Counted from the stretch's first letter, positions 16,955 to 26,506 are shown. The stretch is 64,000 bases of DNA from MFD01213-c1 sp963704405 (GCA_963704405.1 OY969903.1:310001-374000); one strand, 5' to 3'. Numbers and translations are program-made. Notes: generated by a model not told the origin, from the letters alone.

Positions 16955-18481
16955 CTATCGCTGCCGCCACACCGGATCGTGCGCCGCTTCACCCGCCCGC
17001 TCGAACCAGCGCGACATCGTCGTCTTCTGTCGCGTATAAAACTGAATCGATTCCCGCCCTTGAATGTGCAGGTCACCAAAAAATGACTGGTTCCATCCTG
17101 TAAACGGGAACCACGCCATCGGCGCCGGCACACCGATGTTGATGCCGATCATTCCTGCATTGAAATGCTGCTTGAACTGCCGCGCGGCCCAGCCGCTTTG
17201 TGTGAAGATCGACGCCCCATTCCCATGCGGTGAACTTCTGCCAATCTCCAGCGCCTCTTCCAGCGTCGCCGTCCGAATGACCGCCAGCAGCGGCCCAAAT
17301 ATTTCCTCCCGCGCAACGCGCATTCCTGGTTTCGCATGGTCGATAACATTGGGTTTCAGGAAAAAACCTTCGGCCGGCAAATCCTTCCGCCCGTCCAGCG
17401 CCACCGCCGCCCCTTCATTCATTCCAATATCGATATAACCGGCGACGCGATCTCGATGCGCTTTCGAAATCAGCGGCCCCATCTCCGCATCCCCTCCCGC
17501 ATCTGTTGGTCCCACCTTCATCTTCGACGCTTTCTCTACCAGCCGCCCCACCAGTTCATCCCCAATTCCACCGACCGAAAGCGCCACCGACCCCGCCATG
17601 CATCGCTCTCCCGCACACCCAAAAGCCGACGCCTGCAGCGCCGCCACCGCCTGGTCCAGATCTGCATCCGGCATGATGATCAGATGATTCTTCGCGCCCC
17701 CTGCCGCCTGCACGCGCTTTCCGTGCCTCGCGCCGGTTTCATAAATATATTTTGCGATGCTGGTAGATCCAACGAATGACACCGCCGCCACCTGTGGATG
17801 CGTCAGCAGCGCATCGACGCATTCCTTGTCCCCATGAACGATATTGAAAACCCCCGGCGGCAGCCCCGCTTCAATCAGCAATTCTCCCAGCAGATTCGCC
17901 GTCAGCGGCACCTTCTCGCTTGGCTTCAGCACGAATGTATTCCCGCACGCGATCGCCACCGGAAACATCCAGAGCGGCACCATCGCCGGGAAATTGAACG
18001 GCGTGATCCCCACGCAAACCCCCACCGGATGCCGCACCGTTTCCGCATCCACGCCGCGCGCCAAATTTGGCAGCGCCTCTCCCATTAACAAGCTGGGCGC
18101 GCCGCAGGCAAACTCCACCACTTCAATTCCCCGCTGCACGCTCGCGCGAGCTTCGACAATCGTCTTGCCATGCTCCCGCGTCACCGTCATCGCCAGGCGT
18201 TCGAAATTCTTCAACAGCATTTCGCGATATTGAAACAAAACCCTCGCCCGCTCCACTGCCGGCGTTTCCGCCCAGGCCGGCAGCGCCCCCGCCGCCGCTT
18301 CCACCGCATGATTTGTCTCCTCAACCGTGCAGAATGGAACCCGGGCAATCACCTTTCCCGTGGATGGGTTGTACACATTCCCGCTGCGGCTGGATGAACT
18401 TCCTTCCCATTTGCCGGCGCAAAGCATCGGCACATCGAATACGCCCGCATCCGCCTCCATGCCGATCGCCGCAGAACTCAT
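16955..18481 (-). CDS. mmsA: Methylmalonate-semialdehyde dehydrogenase (CoA-acylating)
   Basis: A 508-residue aldehyde dehydrogenase of the acylating branch. It should convert methylmalonate semialdehyde (valine catabolism) or malonate semialdehyde (myo-inositol catabolism) plus CoA and NAD to propionyl-CoA or acetyl-CoA. Diagnostic segments are ITPFNFPAMVPLWMFPVAIA, LKPSEKVPLTANLLGELL, VSFVGSTSIAKYIYETGA and the catalytic-Cys motif FGCAGERCMAGS. Near the C-terminus come GMIGINIGVPAPMAWFPFTG and FFGDLHIQGRESIQFYT. Length matches the family. The next gene on the same strand upstream is an amidohydrolase, not an obvious valine or inositol gene. Confidence 0.92.
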   Translation of the reverse strand: MSSAAIGMEADAGVFDVPMLCAGKWEGSSSSRSGNVYNPSTGKVIARVPFCTVEETNHAVEAAAGALPAWAETPAVERARVLFQYREMLLKNFERLAMTVTREHGKTIVEARASVQRGIEVVEFACGAPSLLMGEALPNLARGVDAETVRHPVGVCVGITPFNFPAMVPLWMFPVAIACGNTFVLKPSEKVPLTANLLGELLIEAGLPPGVFNIVHGDKECVDALLTHPQVAAVSFVGSTSIAKYIYETGARHGKRVQAAGGAKNHLIIMPDADLDQAVAALQASAFGCAGERCMAGSVALSVGGIGDELVGRLVEKASKMKVGPTDAGGDAEMGPLISKAHRDRVAGYIDIGMNEGAAVALDGRKDLPAEGFFLKPNVIDHAKPGMRVAREEIFGPLLAVIRTATLEEALEIGRSSPHGNGASIFTQSGWAARQFKQHFNAGMIGINIGVPAPMAWFPFTGWNQSFFGDLHIQGRESIQFYTRQKTTMSRWFERAGEAAHDPVWRQR

Positions 18482-18522
18482 CGCCTGCTCCTATGCCAAA
18501 TTGGATTCCCCCGAAATGATCT

Positions 18523-19584
18523 TCAACCTGCGCCAATTTCGTCAAAGCGTACACCAACACGTCCCAGCAGCGCAATCGAATTGTCATGGTAAATCTTCTG
18601 CAACACCCCATCCGGCAGCGCCAGCCCGCGCATCAGCGGCTGCTGATCCGCCGGAACATCCGGGTCCATAATCGGGCTTGGCCCGATATACGCCGTCTCC
18701 CAAAGCTTCCGATGCGCCCAGATGCGGCTTGCCAGAAAATCAAATCCGCGGTCATTTCCGCTCACCTGATCCGATCCCCAGAGCAGCCGATCCTGATTGC
18801 GGATCACAAACTCCCGGGCTGCATCCCGCCTGGCCGAAATTTCCCGAACCATCCATCGCGTCGCGCTCAGATCGAAATACAGATCAGGATACGTATCGAG
18901 TAAATATTGCAATCGCGGCAAATCTTCCGGATTTCCCCCCAGGTGCGCCCCCAGCCACGGATGACCGCGATACGCCTGCAGGCAGTTCTCCCACATCTTG
19001 TAATGCTGGTCGCGCGTACCAAACTTTTCCGGGTCGGCGGCATACTTGCCGTTGTACCACGTGTCCGGGTCGCCGACGTGCGACATCAGGATCATCCCCC
19101 GAGCCACCGCTTCATCCATGATCCGCCGCATCTTCGGATCATCCAGCCATGCCCCCCGCATCGCCATCGTCCCCGGCGCTGAATGAAACTTCACAATGCG
19201 GCTGCCGATATTATAAAACGCCTCCAGCCTCACCAGCCAGTTATCCACCCACTGCGGCGTATTATCCCCCCACGCCGGCACCGCAATAAACTTCAGCCGA
19301 TGCCCCCACTCGCGCTGCAGCACCACCGCCTCTTCCAGCGGCGCCATCGTCACACACGCATCAATCCCAAAATGATCGCAGCATTCGAACCAGTCCCTGC
19401 CATGCCGCGCCGCAAACAGATGCGTATGTACATCCACAACAATCCCCCGCACCTTCGGCCGCGGCATCGGCCGGCGAAAATCCAGCCCGATGCGGTTGTA
19501 TTCATTCACCTTCGCCGGCGCAAGCACCGTCGAAGCCGCGCTCTGCGCGGCATTCGCAACGGGATTTGATGCAAGGGTTGTCAC
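18523..19584 (-). CDS. Amidohydrolase-2 family TIM-barrel hydrolase
   Basis: A 353-residue metal-dependent hydrolase or decarboxylase of the amidohydrolase-2 group (the ACMSD/gamma-resorcylate decarboxylase superfamily). The metal-binding start is GIVVDVHTHLFAARHG. Further ligands are KFHSAPGTMAMRG, MSHVGDPDTWYN, GAHLGGNPEDLPRL and LLWGSDQVSG. It ends in the helix region LPDGVLQKIYHDNSIALLG, common in these enzymes. No signal peptide is present. It lies 41 bases upstream of mmsA on the same strand, so the two may be co-transcribed, but the substrate cannot be told. Confidence 0.85.
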   Translation of the reverse strand: MTTLASNPVANAAQSAASTVLAPAKVNEYNRIGLDFRRPMPRPKVRGIVVDVHTHLFAARHGRDWFECCDHFGIDACVTMAPLEEAVVLQREWGHRLKFIAVPAWGDNTPQWVDNWLVRLEAFYNIGSRIVKFHSAPGTMAMRGAWLDDPKMRRIMDEAVARGMILMSHVGDPDTWYNGKYAADPEKFGTRDQHYKMWENCLQAYRGHPWLGAHLGGNPEDLPRLQYLLDTYPDLYFDLSATRWMVREISARRDAAREFVIRNQDRLLWGSDQVSGNDRGFDFLASRIWAHRKLWETAYIGPSPIMDPDVPADQQPLMRGLALPDGVLQKIYHDNSIALLGRVGVRFDEIGAG

Positions 19585-20957
19585 GACAATTGGAGCCTAC
19601 GCGTCCCGGAGAAGCATGTCCATCGCATTACGGTTTTGCCCGTCCGGAATATCGGGAGAAGGCGACAAAATCCACGGCTGCGGTGTTCAAACCAAATGCC
19701 TCGCCTGCCGCGACGGAACATCCTTCCGCACTTTTGCTCCCCGCGTATCCGCCGGCGCAACATAAGCGCCAAAAACGCCGGTCGATCGCTCCGTCCGCCT
19801 CGCTGATAATCCCGCCAGATCGCCTCTGCCGCCGCCTGCGGCACTGCGCCAGCCTGCCGCGTCAGAAACTCGAACAACATCTCCGCCAGGTTTTGTAGCG
19901 CAATCGCATGACTCTTCCCCGCTTGTATAAACAGCCAATCGCTCAATTTCAGGAAACTCCAGAATGCCGACCCCTCTCCCCACACCAGCGGCGTCGTCTC
20001 CACAAAATTTCCGCTGTTGGCGATCAAATCCCAATACCGGCTGAACCGCCGCATCCGCTGCATCGACGCGAAATCGATCGAGCCGCTCTGCAGAATTTCA
20101 TACGGCGCATGCGGGCTGTACACCATCCCCCACTCCGCATCATGCCGCACGATCGGCGTGCCCCGCAGCCGCTTCAGCATCCCCACCTGAATCTCCTGCG
20201 GCTTCATCGCCACCAGCCGATCAAACCCGCGCCCGAAACTTTCCATATCTTCCCCCGGCAGCCCCACAATCAAATCCGCATGCACGTGCACGCCCGTTTC
20301 TTCCCGAAGAAACCGCAAGTTTTCAGCCAGTTTCTCATTGTCCTGCCGCCGGCTGATGCGCTTGGCCACATCGTCATTCAGCGTCTGCACGCCCACTTCA
20401 AACTGCAGCGCGCCCGGCGGAAATTTCCGGATCAAATCCCGCAGCGCTTCCGGCAATCGATCCGGGATCATCTCAAAATGCAGAAATAATCCAGGCCGAT
20501 GCCGATCCAGAAAAAACTGCAGAATCGATCGGCTGATGTTCAGGTTCAGGTTGAATGTGCGGTCGACAAACTTGAACTGCTTCACGCCCCGCTCCAGCAG
20601 CCGATCCAGTTGCTTCAGGAATTCCTCAATCGGCGCATTCCGCACCGGCACATCGAGCGAAGACAGACAGAACTCACATTTAAACGGACACCCGCGCGAA
20701 GCCTCCACATAAATCACCCGCTGCCGCACATCCTCATCAGTATAAAGCTCATAAGGCAGCGCCATCGCGACTGCGCCGGTGAACTCGGGCAGTTCTGCCG
20801 GGATTACTTTTTGTAATGGCCGCCGACCGGCAAGGAGCTTTTCGCATAACTCTCCAAAAGCGCAGGTCTGCTTCACCGGTGATGACATAATCCGCCAAAC
20901 CGCAGATTTCCTGGGTTTCAATTTCGTAGCTGACTTCCGGCCCACCGACAACCACAA
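19581..20957 (-). CDS. B12-binding-type radical SAM protein (DUF4080), main part (frameshifted)
   Basis: The radical SAM core is clear: YVEASRGCPFKCEFCLSSLD gives CxxxCxxC, followed by FKFVDRTFNLNLN, LFLHFEMIPDRLP, LQFEVGVQTLNDDVAKRISR and VHADLIVGLPGEDMESFGRG. The C-terminal part (IQVGMLKRLRGTPI onward) matches the DUF4080 domain that follows radical SAM in this family. The N-terminal cobalamin-binding-like domain is split over two other frames (20749-21039 and 20991-21215). A third slip in the A5 run at 19771-19775 probably misplaces the C-terminus: restoring it ends the protein with VPSRQARHLV at 19687 rather than at 19581. The complete protein would be about 510 residues. Function unknown. 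Confidence 0.85.
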   Translation of the reverse strand: MWLSVGRKSATKLKPRKSAVWRIMSSPVKQTCAFGELCEKLLAGRRPLQKVIPAELPEFTGAVAMALPYELYTDEDVRQRVIYVEASRGCPFKCEFCLSSLDVPVRNAPIEEFLKQLDRLLERGVKQFKFVDRTFNLNLNISRSILQFFLDRHRPGLFLHFEMIPDRLPEALRDLIRKFPPGALQFEVGVQTLNDDVAKRISRRQDNEKLAENLRFLREETGVHVHADLIVGLPGEDMESFGRGFDRLVAMKPQEIQVGMLKRLRGTPIVRHDAEWGMVYSPHAPYEILQSGSIDFASMQRMRRFSRYWDLIANSGNFVETTPLVWGEGSAFWSFLKLSDWLFIQAGKSHAIALQNLAEMLFEFLTRQAGAVPQAAAEAIWRDYQRGGRSDRPAFLALMLRRRIRGEQKCGRMFRRGRRGIWFEHRSRGFCRLLPIFRTGKTVMRWTCFSGTRRLQLS

Positions 20958-21039
20958 TCATGTCCGGCCTTACGCGCTTCAGGTCCGCCACTACTTGAGT
21001 CGCGATCGCGACATTCCAGATATAAACCCCGATCCCCAC
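20749..21039 (-). CDS. Radical SAM protein, middle N-terminal fragment (frameshifted)
   Basis: In-frame homology covers GIGVYIWNVAIATQVVADLK to YVITGEADLRF, the second half of the cobalamin-binding-like Rossmann domain with the usual IVVGGPEVSYE. It joins the upstream fragment at CGCGCGC about 21050-21058 (one base lost, restoring ILAREPRIVGIG). It joins the main fragment at the A4 run 20856-20859, where one extra or two missing bases restores RFGELCEKLL or RFFGELCEKLL. Residues after that point in this ORF are out of frame. Confidence 0.75.
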   Translation of the reverse strand: MGIGVYIWNVAIATQVVADLKRVRPDMIVVVGGPEVSYEIETQEICGLADYVITGEADLRFWRVMRKAPCRSAAITKSNPGRTARVHRRSRDGAAL

Positions 21040-21215
21040 AATCCGCGGCTCGCGCGCAAAATCCCCTCCACCACGTCCACCGCCCGCTGATTGATATCGA
21101 ATTCAATCAGCGCCGCCCGCGCCTGCAACTCGCCCAGGTTCGCCATCAGATAGCGCAAACCAAAAGCCGCATGGGCATAACGCGCATTGAGGGTCGTTAA
21201 AACAATGTCGGGCAC
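20991..21215 (-). CDS. Radical SAM protein, N-terminal fragment (frameshifted)
   Basis: The fragment begins MPDIVLTTLNARYAHAAFGL, a start seen in B12-binding radical SAM proteins, and continues GELQARAALIEFDINQRAVD to about residue 52. The rest is out of frame. It supplies the true start codon (ATG 21215) of the radical SAM gene whose core lies at 19581-20957. The divergent intergenic region to the sigma-factor gene (21216-21411) holds its promoter. Confidence 0.75.
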   Translation of the reverse strand: MPDIVLTTLNARYAHAAFGLRYLMANLGELQARAALIEFDINQRAVDVVEGILRASRGLWGSGFISGMSRSRLK

Positions 21216-21411
21216 AATATGAGTTTATCCCACAAACCACATAACTACGAATCGCAATAAACAACCAATGCGCCGCCGCTTAACCCAGGGGGCCCACCGG
21301 CTCGACTGAATCCGCCGAAGTCCGGGAGAAGGGGCCACAGGGATTCGTACCACATGCATTCACCCCGGCGAATAATCACTGTCCCAACTTTGTCTGACTG
21401 TACACTACATC

Positions 21412-23163
21412 ATGATGGGACCTTCCGACGGTACATTGTTCGTCCAAGCGGCCCACGACGCTTCGCCGCTGGCACAATATGTCCAAACCGGCTCACGGAC
21501 CGCGCTGGATGAACTCATCCGCCGGCATGTCGATTTTGTTTACTCAGCCGCCCATCGCCAGGTGCGCGATCCGCACCTGGCCGAGGATGTGACGCAGACC
21601 GTCTTCATCGTCCTGGCCCACCGCGCCCGCACCATTAAAAGCGAAACCGCCCTTCCCGGCTGGCTGTTCAAGGCTGTCCGCTACGCTGCCGCCAACGCCA
21701 CCAAAACTGAGCGCCGCCGGCGCAAACACGAACAGTCGGCGGCCGCTTTGCGACCGGAGCCGGTCATGCCCACACTTATAGCTGATTCCGATCCCCTTCT
21801 GCCGATTCTCGACGACGCGATCGCAAGCCTTGGCCGAAGCGATCGGGATGCGGTGCTTCTTCGCTATTTTCATGGCCGCCAGATGCGCGAGGTTGGCGTC
21901 GCGCTCGGTGTCAGCGAAGCCGCCGCCCGCAAGCGCGTCACTCGCGCCGTCGAGCGCCTGCGAAACATTTTCGCCCGCCGAGGCGTCACTGTCGGTTCCG
22001 TCGCGCTGGGCACAACATTAACCGCCGCGGCTGCGCAGGCCGCGCCCACAGGGGTGGTGGGCGCGGTTTCTGCCACCGCGTTTGGAACCGCTTCGCCGGC
22101 GGTGATGGGCGCCGCCCATGCCGTCACTTCCATGTTCAAGTGGGCCACCGCCAAAGTTGTCCTTGCTTCCACCACGGCGGTGGTCGCGGTGCTTGTCACG
22201 CTCGCGTTGATTATCACCGGCCCGCTCTGGCCGCATTTCTCAAGCGGAAATGCCCTCGCCGGCGCACCGGTTCCCGCCGCATCCGAAGCGCCTGCGCCAC
22301 CCATTTCAGCGCCCGCCGCTCGTGCAGTCACGCTCGCGGTCAAAGACAAACAGACCGGCAAACCGCTGCCCAACCTGGCGGTGGTCGTCTACCTCGACAA
22401 CAACAAAACAACGCATCACACCGACGCCGGCGGCAATCTGCTGGTGCCTCTTCTGCCAAAGCAGCCGGATTATCTCGGGCTCTTTGTCGCGGCTCCCGGC
22501 TACTCGCCGGTAAAGGTCGAGTGGCGCCGCACTGGCGGCTCTGCCGATCCGGCTCCTGCCACTTACCCCCTCGCGCTGGAAAAGGGCACTTCCGTCGGTG
22601 GCATCGTCCGCGATAACTCCGGCAATCCCATCGCCGGCGTAACCGTCAATCTCATCATCGACAAACAATCAGCCGAATCGCACGAGAAGGCCGACATCTG
22701 GGACGTCCCCGTGCGCAGCGATGCCGAGGGGCACTGGCGGTACGATCTCGCTCCCGAAAAACCCACCAGCATTTCAGTGCGCCTCACCCATCCCGGTTAT
22801 GTCAGCGACAACTTCTACGAAGGCGACACCGCACAGGCCAATCTCGCCGCTTATCGCTCATTGGATTACCTGCTGGTCATGCACAAAGGCATTGCGATCA
22901 TCGGCCATGTTCTCGATGAAGCCGGCAACCCCATCGCCGGCGCCACCGTCAGGCAAGGCGACGACATGTGGGGCAGCAGTTTCCCAAAGACCAAAACAAA
23001 GGCCGACGGACAATTCAAATTCAGCCAAGCCGATCCGGGCGATGTCACCCTGACCGCACAGGCGGTCGGCTACGCTCCCGACATCAAGCAGATCACCGTC
23101 GGTGTGAGCAATGATCCTGTCGATTTCAAGCTCGCCAAATCTTCAACCCTGTCCGGCGCATAG
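21412..23163 (+). CDS. Transmembrane ECF sigma factor with Ig-like repeat extension, N-terminal part (frameshifted)
   Basis: Residues 25-72 are sigma region 2 (HVDFVYSAAHRQVRDPHLAE, DVTQTVFIVLAHRA) and residues 140-191 region 4 (LGRSDRDAVLLRYFHGRQMR, LGVSEAAARKRVTRAVERLR). An Ala-rich linker of planctomycete type and one membrane helix (249-271) follow. Next come at least three carboxypeptidase-regulatory-like beta-sandwich repeats: VKDKQTGKPLPNLAVVVYLD, GIVRDNSGNPIAGVTVNLI and GHVLDEAGNPIAGATVRQGD. The gene continues: one base restored in GTCCGGCGCATAG at 23151-23163 gives TLSGRIVDPSGKPVAGARV. A sigma domain inside and a sensory or binding stalk outside imply release by proteolysis or membrane-tethered transcription; this is inference. 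Confidence 0.88.
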   Translation: MMGPSDGTLFVQAAHDASPLAQYVQTGSRTALDELIRRHVDFVYSAAHRQVRDPHLAEDVTQTVFIVLAHRARTIKSETALPGWLFKAVRYAAANATKTERRRRKHEQSAAALRPEPVMPTLIADSDPLLPILDDAIASLGRSDRDAVLLRYFHGRQMREVGVALGVSEAAARKRVTRAVERLRNIFARRGVTVGSVALGTTLTAAAAQAAPTGVVGAVSATAFGTASPAVMGAAHAVTSMFKWATAKVVLASTTAVVAVLVTLALIITGPLWPHFSSGNALAGAPVPAASEAPAPPISAPAARAVTLAVKDKQTGKPLPNLAVVVYLDNNKTTHHTDAGGNLLVPLLPKQPDYLGLFVAAPGYSPVKVEWRRTGGSADPAPATYPLALEKGTSVGGIVRDNSGNPIAGVTVNLIIDKQSAESHEKADIWDVPVRSDAEGHWRYDLAPEKPTSISVRLTHPGYVSDNFYEGDTAQANLAAYRSLDYLLVMHKGIAIIGHVLDEAGNPIAGATVRQGDDMWGSSFPKTKTKADGQFKFSQADPGDVTLTAQAVGYAPDIKQITVGVSNDPVDFKLAKSSTLSGA

Positions 23164-25300
23164 TGGATCCCAGCGGCAAGCCTGTCGCCGGCGCGAGGGT
23201 TGTTGCCGATACATGGCGGAAAAAGCGAACCATTCAATGGGAAGGCAGGACCGACCGCAACGGCCGCTTCGCCTGGACCAGCGCACCGCCGGATGCTGTC
23301 ACCTTTCATATTCTGAAAAAGGATACATGGCCAATCGCAGCGCCGTGGTCTTTCCACCCGAACCCGATCAATCCCCCGCAGAAGCAGAGCAGACAATCAA
23401 GCTACGCCCGCCACTGGTCGTCATCGGCACGGTTGTTGACGATCAGACCGGTAATCCCGTCACCAACTTCAAACTCATCTCCGGCCGCAAATATCGCGAC
23501 GAGACCGATTCTGTTTATTGGGAACACCGCGACAACGAAACCACCGCCGCTGGCAAGTACGAAGTCTCCTACGGCGAGCCTTTCTATAGCACACAACTGC
23601 GAATTGAAGCCCCGGGATATGCGCCGGCGGTGAGCCGCCCCTTCACTCCCGCCGAAGGCATGGACGCTCCCCTTCAGCTCAACTTCCGTCTCGGCGCCGG
23701 CAAAGATATCAGGATGATCGCCGTTACACCCACCGGCGAACCTGCCGCCGGCGCGCAGGCATTCCTGGCGATGGAGCGCCATTACGTCAATATCTCCGAC
23801 GGCAAAATCGACCGTCGTAACGACGATGTGCCGGCAACGATCGCCGGCCCCGACGGCGCACTCGGGTTTGTGCCGCAGGACCAACCCGCCGACATCGTCA
23901 TCATCCATGATTCCGGATATGCAGTCATATCCCTGGTCGAATTTCTGAAGCAGGCGCAGAAGCAGATCCAATTGACCGCCTGGGCCAGCGTTGCCGCAAC
24001 GTTCAAGGTTGGTTCAAAGCCTTTTGCCGGCCAGCTGGTCAATGCCAGCGTCGACCTCGAAACGCCTGGTGGGGATAATAATATTTATGTGAACTTCGAA
24101 AGCCGCGGCAACACCAACGCCGCGGGGCAATTCACCTTTAACCATCTCCCCGCCAGGCATGGCGCGCTCACAGACTGGCGCATGCGCACCAATGGTACGT
24201 GGGGCGGCGTCGTTACCGGCGAGTTCGACGCAAAGGCCGGCGAAACCGTCGTGGCGCAGGCCGGCGGAGTCGGCACGCCGATCACCGGTTACGTCGGTGC
24301 ACCTTCTGATTTCACCGATAAGCCCGATTGGACAAAAGGAAACGGCCAGCTTGTTAAGGATCGTGAAGATAATATGGATCGGCAGCACGCGGTTGAGCTG
24401 CCCTATCCGGCGGATTGGGCGAAGCTCTCCTTCGAGGCCCGCCGCACCTGGTGGACCGGGCCGGAACCGGTGAGAGTCCGCAAGGAGACGATCGATCGAG
24501 AGATAAAGTACGCCGCCACCCCTCCGCCAAAATCATACGCCGTCCTCTTCGAAGGCTCCGGCCGATTCCGCATCAACGACGTCTCCGAAGGAAAATACCA
24601 CCTCGACCTTCAACTGGAGACAGCCTGGAACGATCCTTCAGGCGGCCACCGCACTTTGCTCCGCGACGAGCGCGAGGTCATCGTCCCGCCAATCCCCGGC
24701 GGGCAAACCGACGAAGCGCTCGATCTCGGCGCCATCACGCTTCACTTCCCCGCGCCAACGGCCCTGCCTTCCACCGCCCCGGCGACAGAGCCCCCTGCCG
24801 AGCCGGGTTCGCCGGACGATGTTCACCGCCGATACATTATGGCGATGCAGGCCGGCGACATTGACGCCGCCTTGCAACTGGTCGATACCTCGCAGCCCGA
24901 TCTTGAAGATTACCTCCACGCATGCGCCGCCGAATCCAGCGCCTCGCACAAAATCGTCGAAGCCGCCGCCACCGCCTTCGGCCAGCACGCCGCCCAGCAC
25001 CTATCGCAGCACTTCGGGTTCTCCGCGGCGAGCACCTCATACATTTCCCACCTCACCTGGCAGATCAGCGGCGACCGCGCCACCCCCACCGGCCCGAACG
25101 CCTGGTTCAGCGCCCACACCATGGTCCGCCTGAATGGCCAATGGAAAATCAACCTCGGCGAAACCTTCATCATCTTCGGTGAACCCAGGGATTGCATCGA
25201 CAATATCCAAAAAATCGCTGCAATCCTGAACCATCTGACCGACGACATCCAATCCCAAAAAATAAAAACCGCCGAGGACCTCTTACAAAAACTCAATTAA
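23111..25300 (+). CDS. Transmembrane ECF sigma factor, extracytoplasmic C-terminal part (frameshifted)
   Basis: True in-frame sequence begins at about 23318 after the A5 run at 23316-23320, where one lost A restores ILKKGYMANRSAVVFPP. The 23163-23317 stretch lies in a third frame (VDPSGKPVAGARVVADTWRK). This part adds further Ig-like repeats: IGTVVDDQTGNPVTNFKLI, RMIAVTPTGEPAAGAQAFL and a long region ending FRINDVSEGKYHLDLQLE. It closes, after a Pro/Ala/Thr linker, with a SnoaL/NTF2-like domain (VHRRYIMAMQAGDIDAALQL to MVRLNGQWKINLGETF). The full protein would be about 1,297 residues. Terminal SnoaL-like domains are known regulators in other ECF groups, but there they are cytoplasmic. Confidence 0.8.
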   Translation: MILSISSSPNLQPCPAHSGSQRQACRRREGCCRYMAEKANHSMGRQDRPQRPLRLDQRTAGCCHLSYSEKGYMANRSAVVFPPEPDQSPAEAEQTIKLRPPLVVIGTVVDDQTGNPVTNFKLISGRKYRDETDSVYWEHRDNETTAAGKYEVSYGEPFYSTQLRIEAPGYAPAVSRPFTPAEGMDAPLQLNFRLGAGKDIRMIAVTPTGEPAAGAQAFLAMERHYVNISDGKIDRRNDDVPATIAGPDGALGFVPQDQPADIVIIHDSGYAVISLVEFLKQAQKQIQLTAWASVAATFKVGSKPFAGQLVNASVDLETPGGDNNIYVNFESRGNTNAAGQFTFNHLPARHGALTDWRMRTNGTWGGVVTGEFDAKAGETVVAQAGGVGTPITGYVGAPSDFTDKPDWTKGNGQLVKDREDNMDRQHAVELPYPADWAKLSFEARRTWWTGPEPVRVRKETIDREIKYAATPPPKSYAVLFEGSGRFRINDVSEGKYHLDLQLETAWNDPSGGHRTLLRDEREVIVPPIPGGQTDEALDLGAITLHFPAPTALPSTAPATEPPAEPGSPDDVHRRYIMAMQAGDIDAALQLVDTSQPDLEDYLHACAAESSASHKIVEAAATAFGQHAAQHLSQHFGFSAASTSYISHLTWQISGDRATPTGPNAWFSAHTMVRLNGQWKINLGETFIIFGEPRDCIDNIQKIAAILNHLTDDIQSQKIKTAEDLLQKLN

Positions 25301-25479
25301 CCGCAATCCCCCTCTTTTGTCATTCAGATTTTTCGTTCGCGCCGATATCCCATTCTCCATTCCAGCATTCGTCATTCGGGCTTGGCTCGGATTTCGGGTT
25401 TTGGGATTTCGTTTTCATCATTCCACTTCGCCCTTATTTTCCTCCCCCATTCCCGGTTCGCTAGCGATACACTGGCAAG

Positions 25480-25950
25480 ATGCCTCCCGATTCCTCCCAT
25501 CTCGCATCGCAGGTTCTGTGGCTGTTTATTCTCTCCATCCCCGTTTCATGCATCGCCTGGACCGTTACGCACGAGGAGATTTTCAAAGAGCCGCGGCAAT
25601 ATTGTGAGCAGAAGAGCAAGCTTTGTGCGTCATTCATCAAGCGGAAATTCTTCTACCTCTTCACCTGCGAATACTGCTTCAGCCACTACATCGCGGTCTT
25701 GTTCCTCTTTTTGACCCACTTCAAGTTGCTCCTTGACGATTGGCGCGGCTATGTCATCTCCCTGTTCGCCACCGTCTGGGCGGCTAATGCGTACATGAGC
25801 CTCTTTAGCCGGCTGCGGGTGGATATTCGCAGTAGTCGCGCTGAAGCCGATGTGAAGACGAAGGAGATTGAGGTTAAAGAAAAGCAGATTGAGCATCTCG
25901 ATGCGACGCTTCCAATACTGGTGGATGATAAAAAAGTTTGGAAGAGTTGA
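25480..25950 (+). CDS. Membrane protein of unknown function with Cys pairs, 156 aa
   Basis: Residues 8-28 (ASQVLWLFILSIPVSCIAWT) and about 62-82 plus 90-108 are hydrophobic, so three membrane segments are likely. Between them lie EPRQYCEQKSKLCASFIKRK and FTCEYCFSHY, which supply CxxxxxxC and CxxC pairs that could bind metal or form disulfides. A charged coiled-coil tail follows (DVKTKEIEVKEKQIEHLDA). I do not recognise a named family; it looks like a conserved bacterial hypothetical. No clear ribosome-binding site precedes ATG 25480. Confidence 0.7.
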   Translation: MPPDSSHLASQVLWLFILSIPVSCIAWTVTHEEIFKEPRQYCEQKSKLCASFIKRKFFYLFTCEYCFSHYIAVLFLFLTHFKLLLDDWRGYVISLFATVWAANAYMSLFSRLRVDIRSSRAEADVKTKEIEVKEKQIEHLDATLPILVDDKKVWKS

Positions 25951-26052
25951 GAATTGGCGGCAGTATACAGCCTGGCTGTCTCATCCGATTGGCGAAGTTG
26001 GCCGTATGCACAATGTCGGCCTACTATTTGCTTCTGATGGAGGAGCCTGCTC

Positions 26053-26346
26053 ATGCAACATTTGCCTCAACAGTCTATGACCGTTGACTCCACCCGCATT
26101 CTGGAAGACCTGACCACGCGTCAATTTGTGCGCCCCCACGACTCGCTCCACGTCACGCTGGCGGGCTCGGCAGAAGCTCTGGGCTTTTGTATTCAGGCGG
26201 CTAATCATGCTGCCAAGTGGTTGGAAATCAGCCCGGACCTGAAAATCGGGCGGCTCCGCCGGACAGAACTTATGCAACTTTCTCGAAGTATTCACCGCTT
26301 TTGGCGTCACGCCGCCGCCTTTCAAGCCAGCGCCGCAACCGAATAA
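26053..26346 (+). CDS. Hypothetical small protein, 97 aa
   Basis: ATG 26053 follows GGAGGAG with eight bases of spacing, a good ribosome-binding site. The product is basic and soluble (DSTRILEDLTTRQFVRPHDS, LHVTLAGSAEALGFCIQAAN). No family is recognised and the reading frame could be fortuitous. It lies between two other plus-strand genes. Confidence 0.45.
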   Translation: MQHLPQQSMTVDSTRILEDLTTRQFVRPHDSLHVTLAGSAEALGFCIQAANHAAKWLEISPDLKIGRLRRTELMQLSRSIHRFWRHAAAFQASAATE

Positions 26347-26506
26347 TCCGCCCATTCTGCCACAAAAGAAAATCTTCCCGCCACTGCGGTTTGTCTATAT
26401 CAGTGTAAATCGCGGTCACGTATATCTACTTACGAATTCGGCATAAGATGTGCATTAAGTGAAGCGGTTTAGCCGATAAGCAGAAGTCGGCTACGGAGAT
26501 TCGCCC

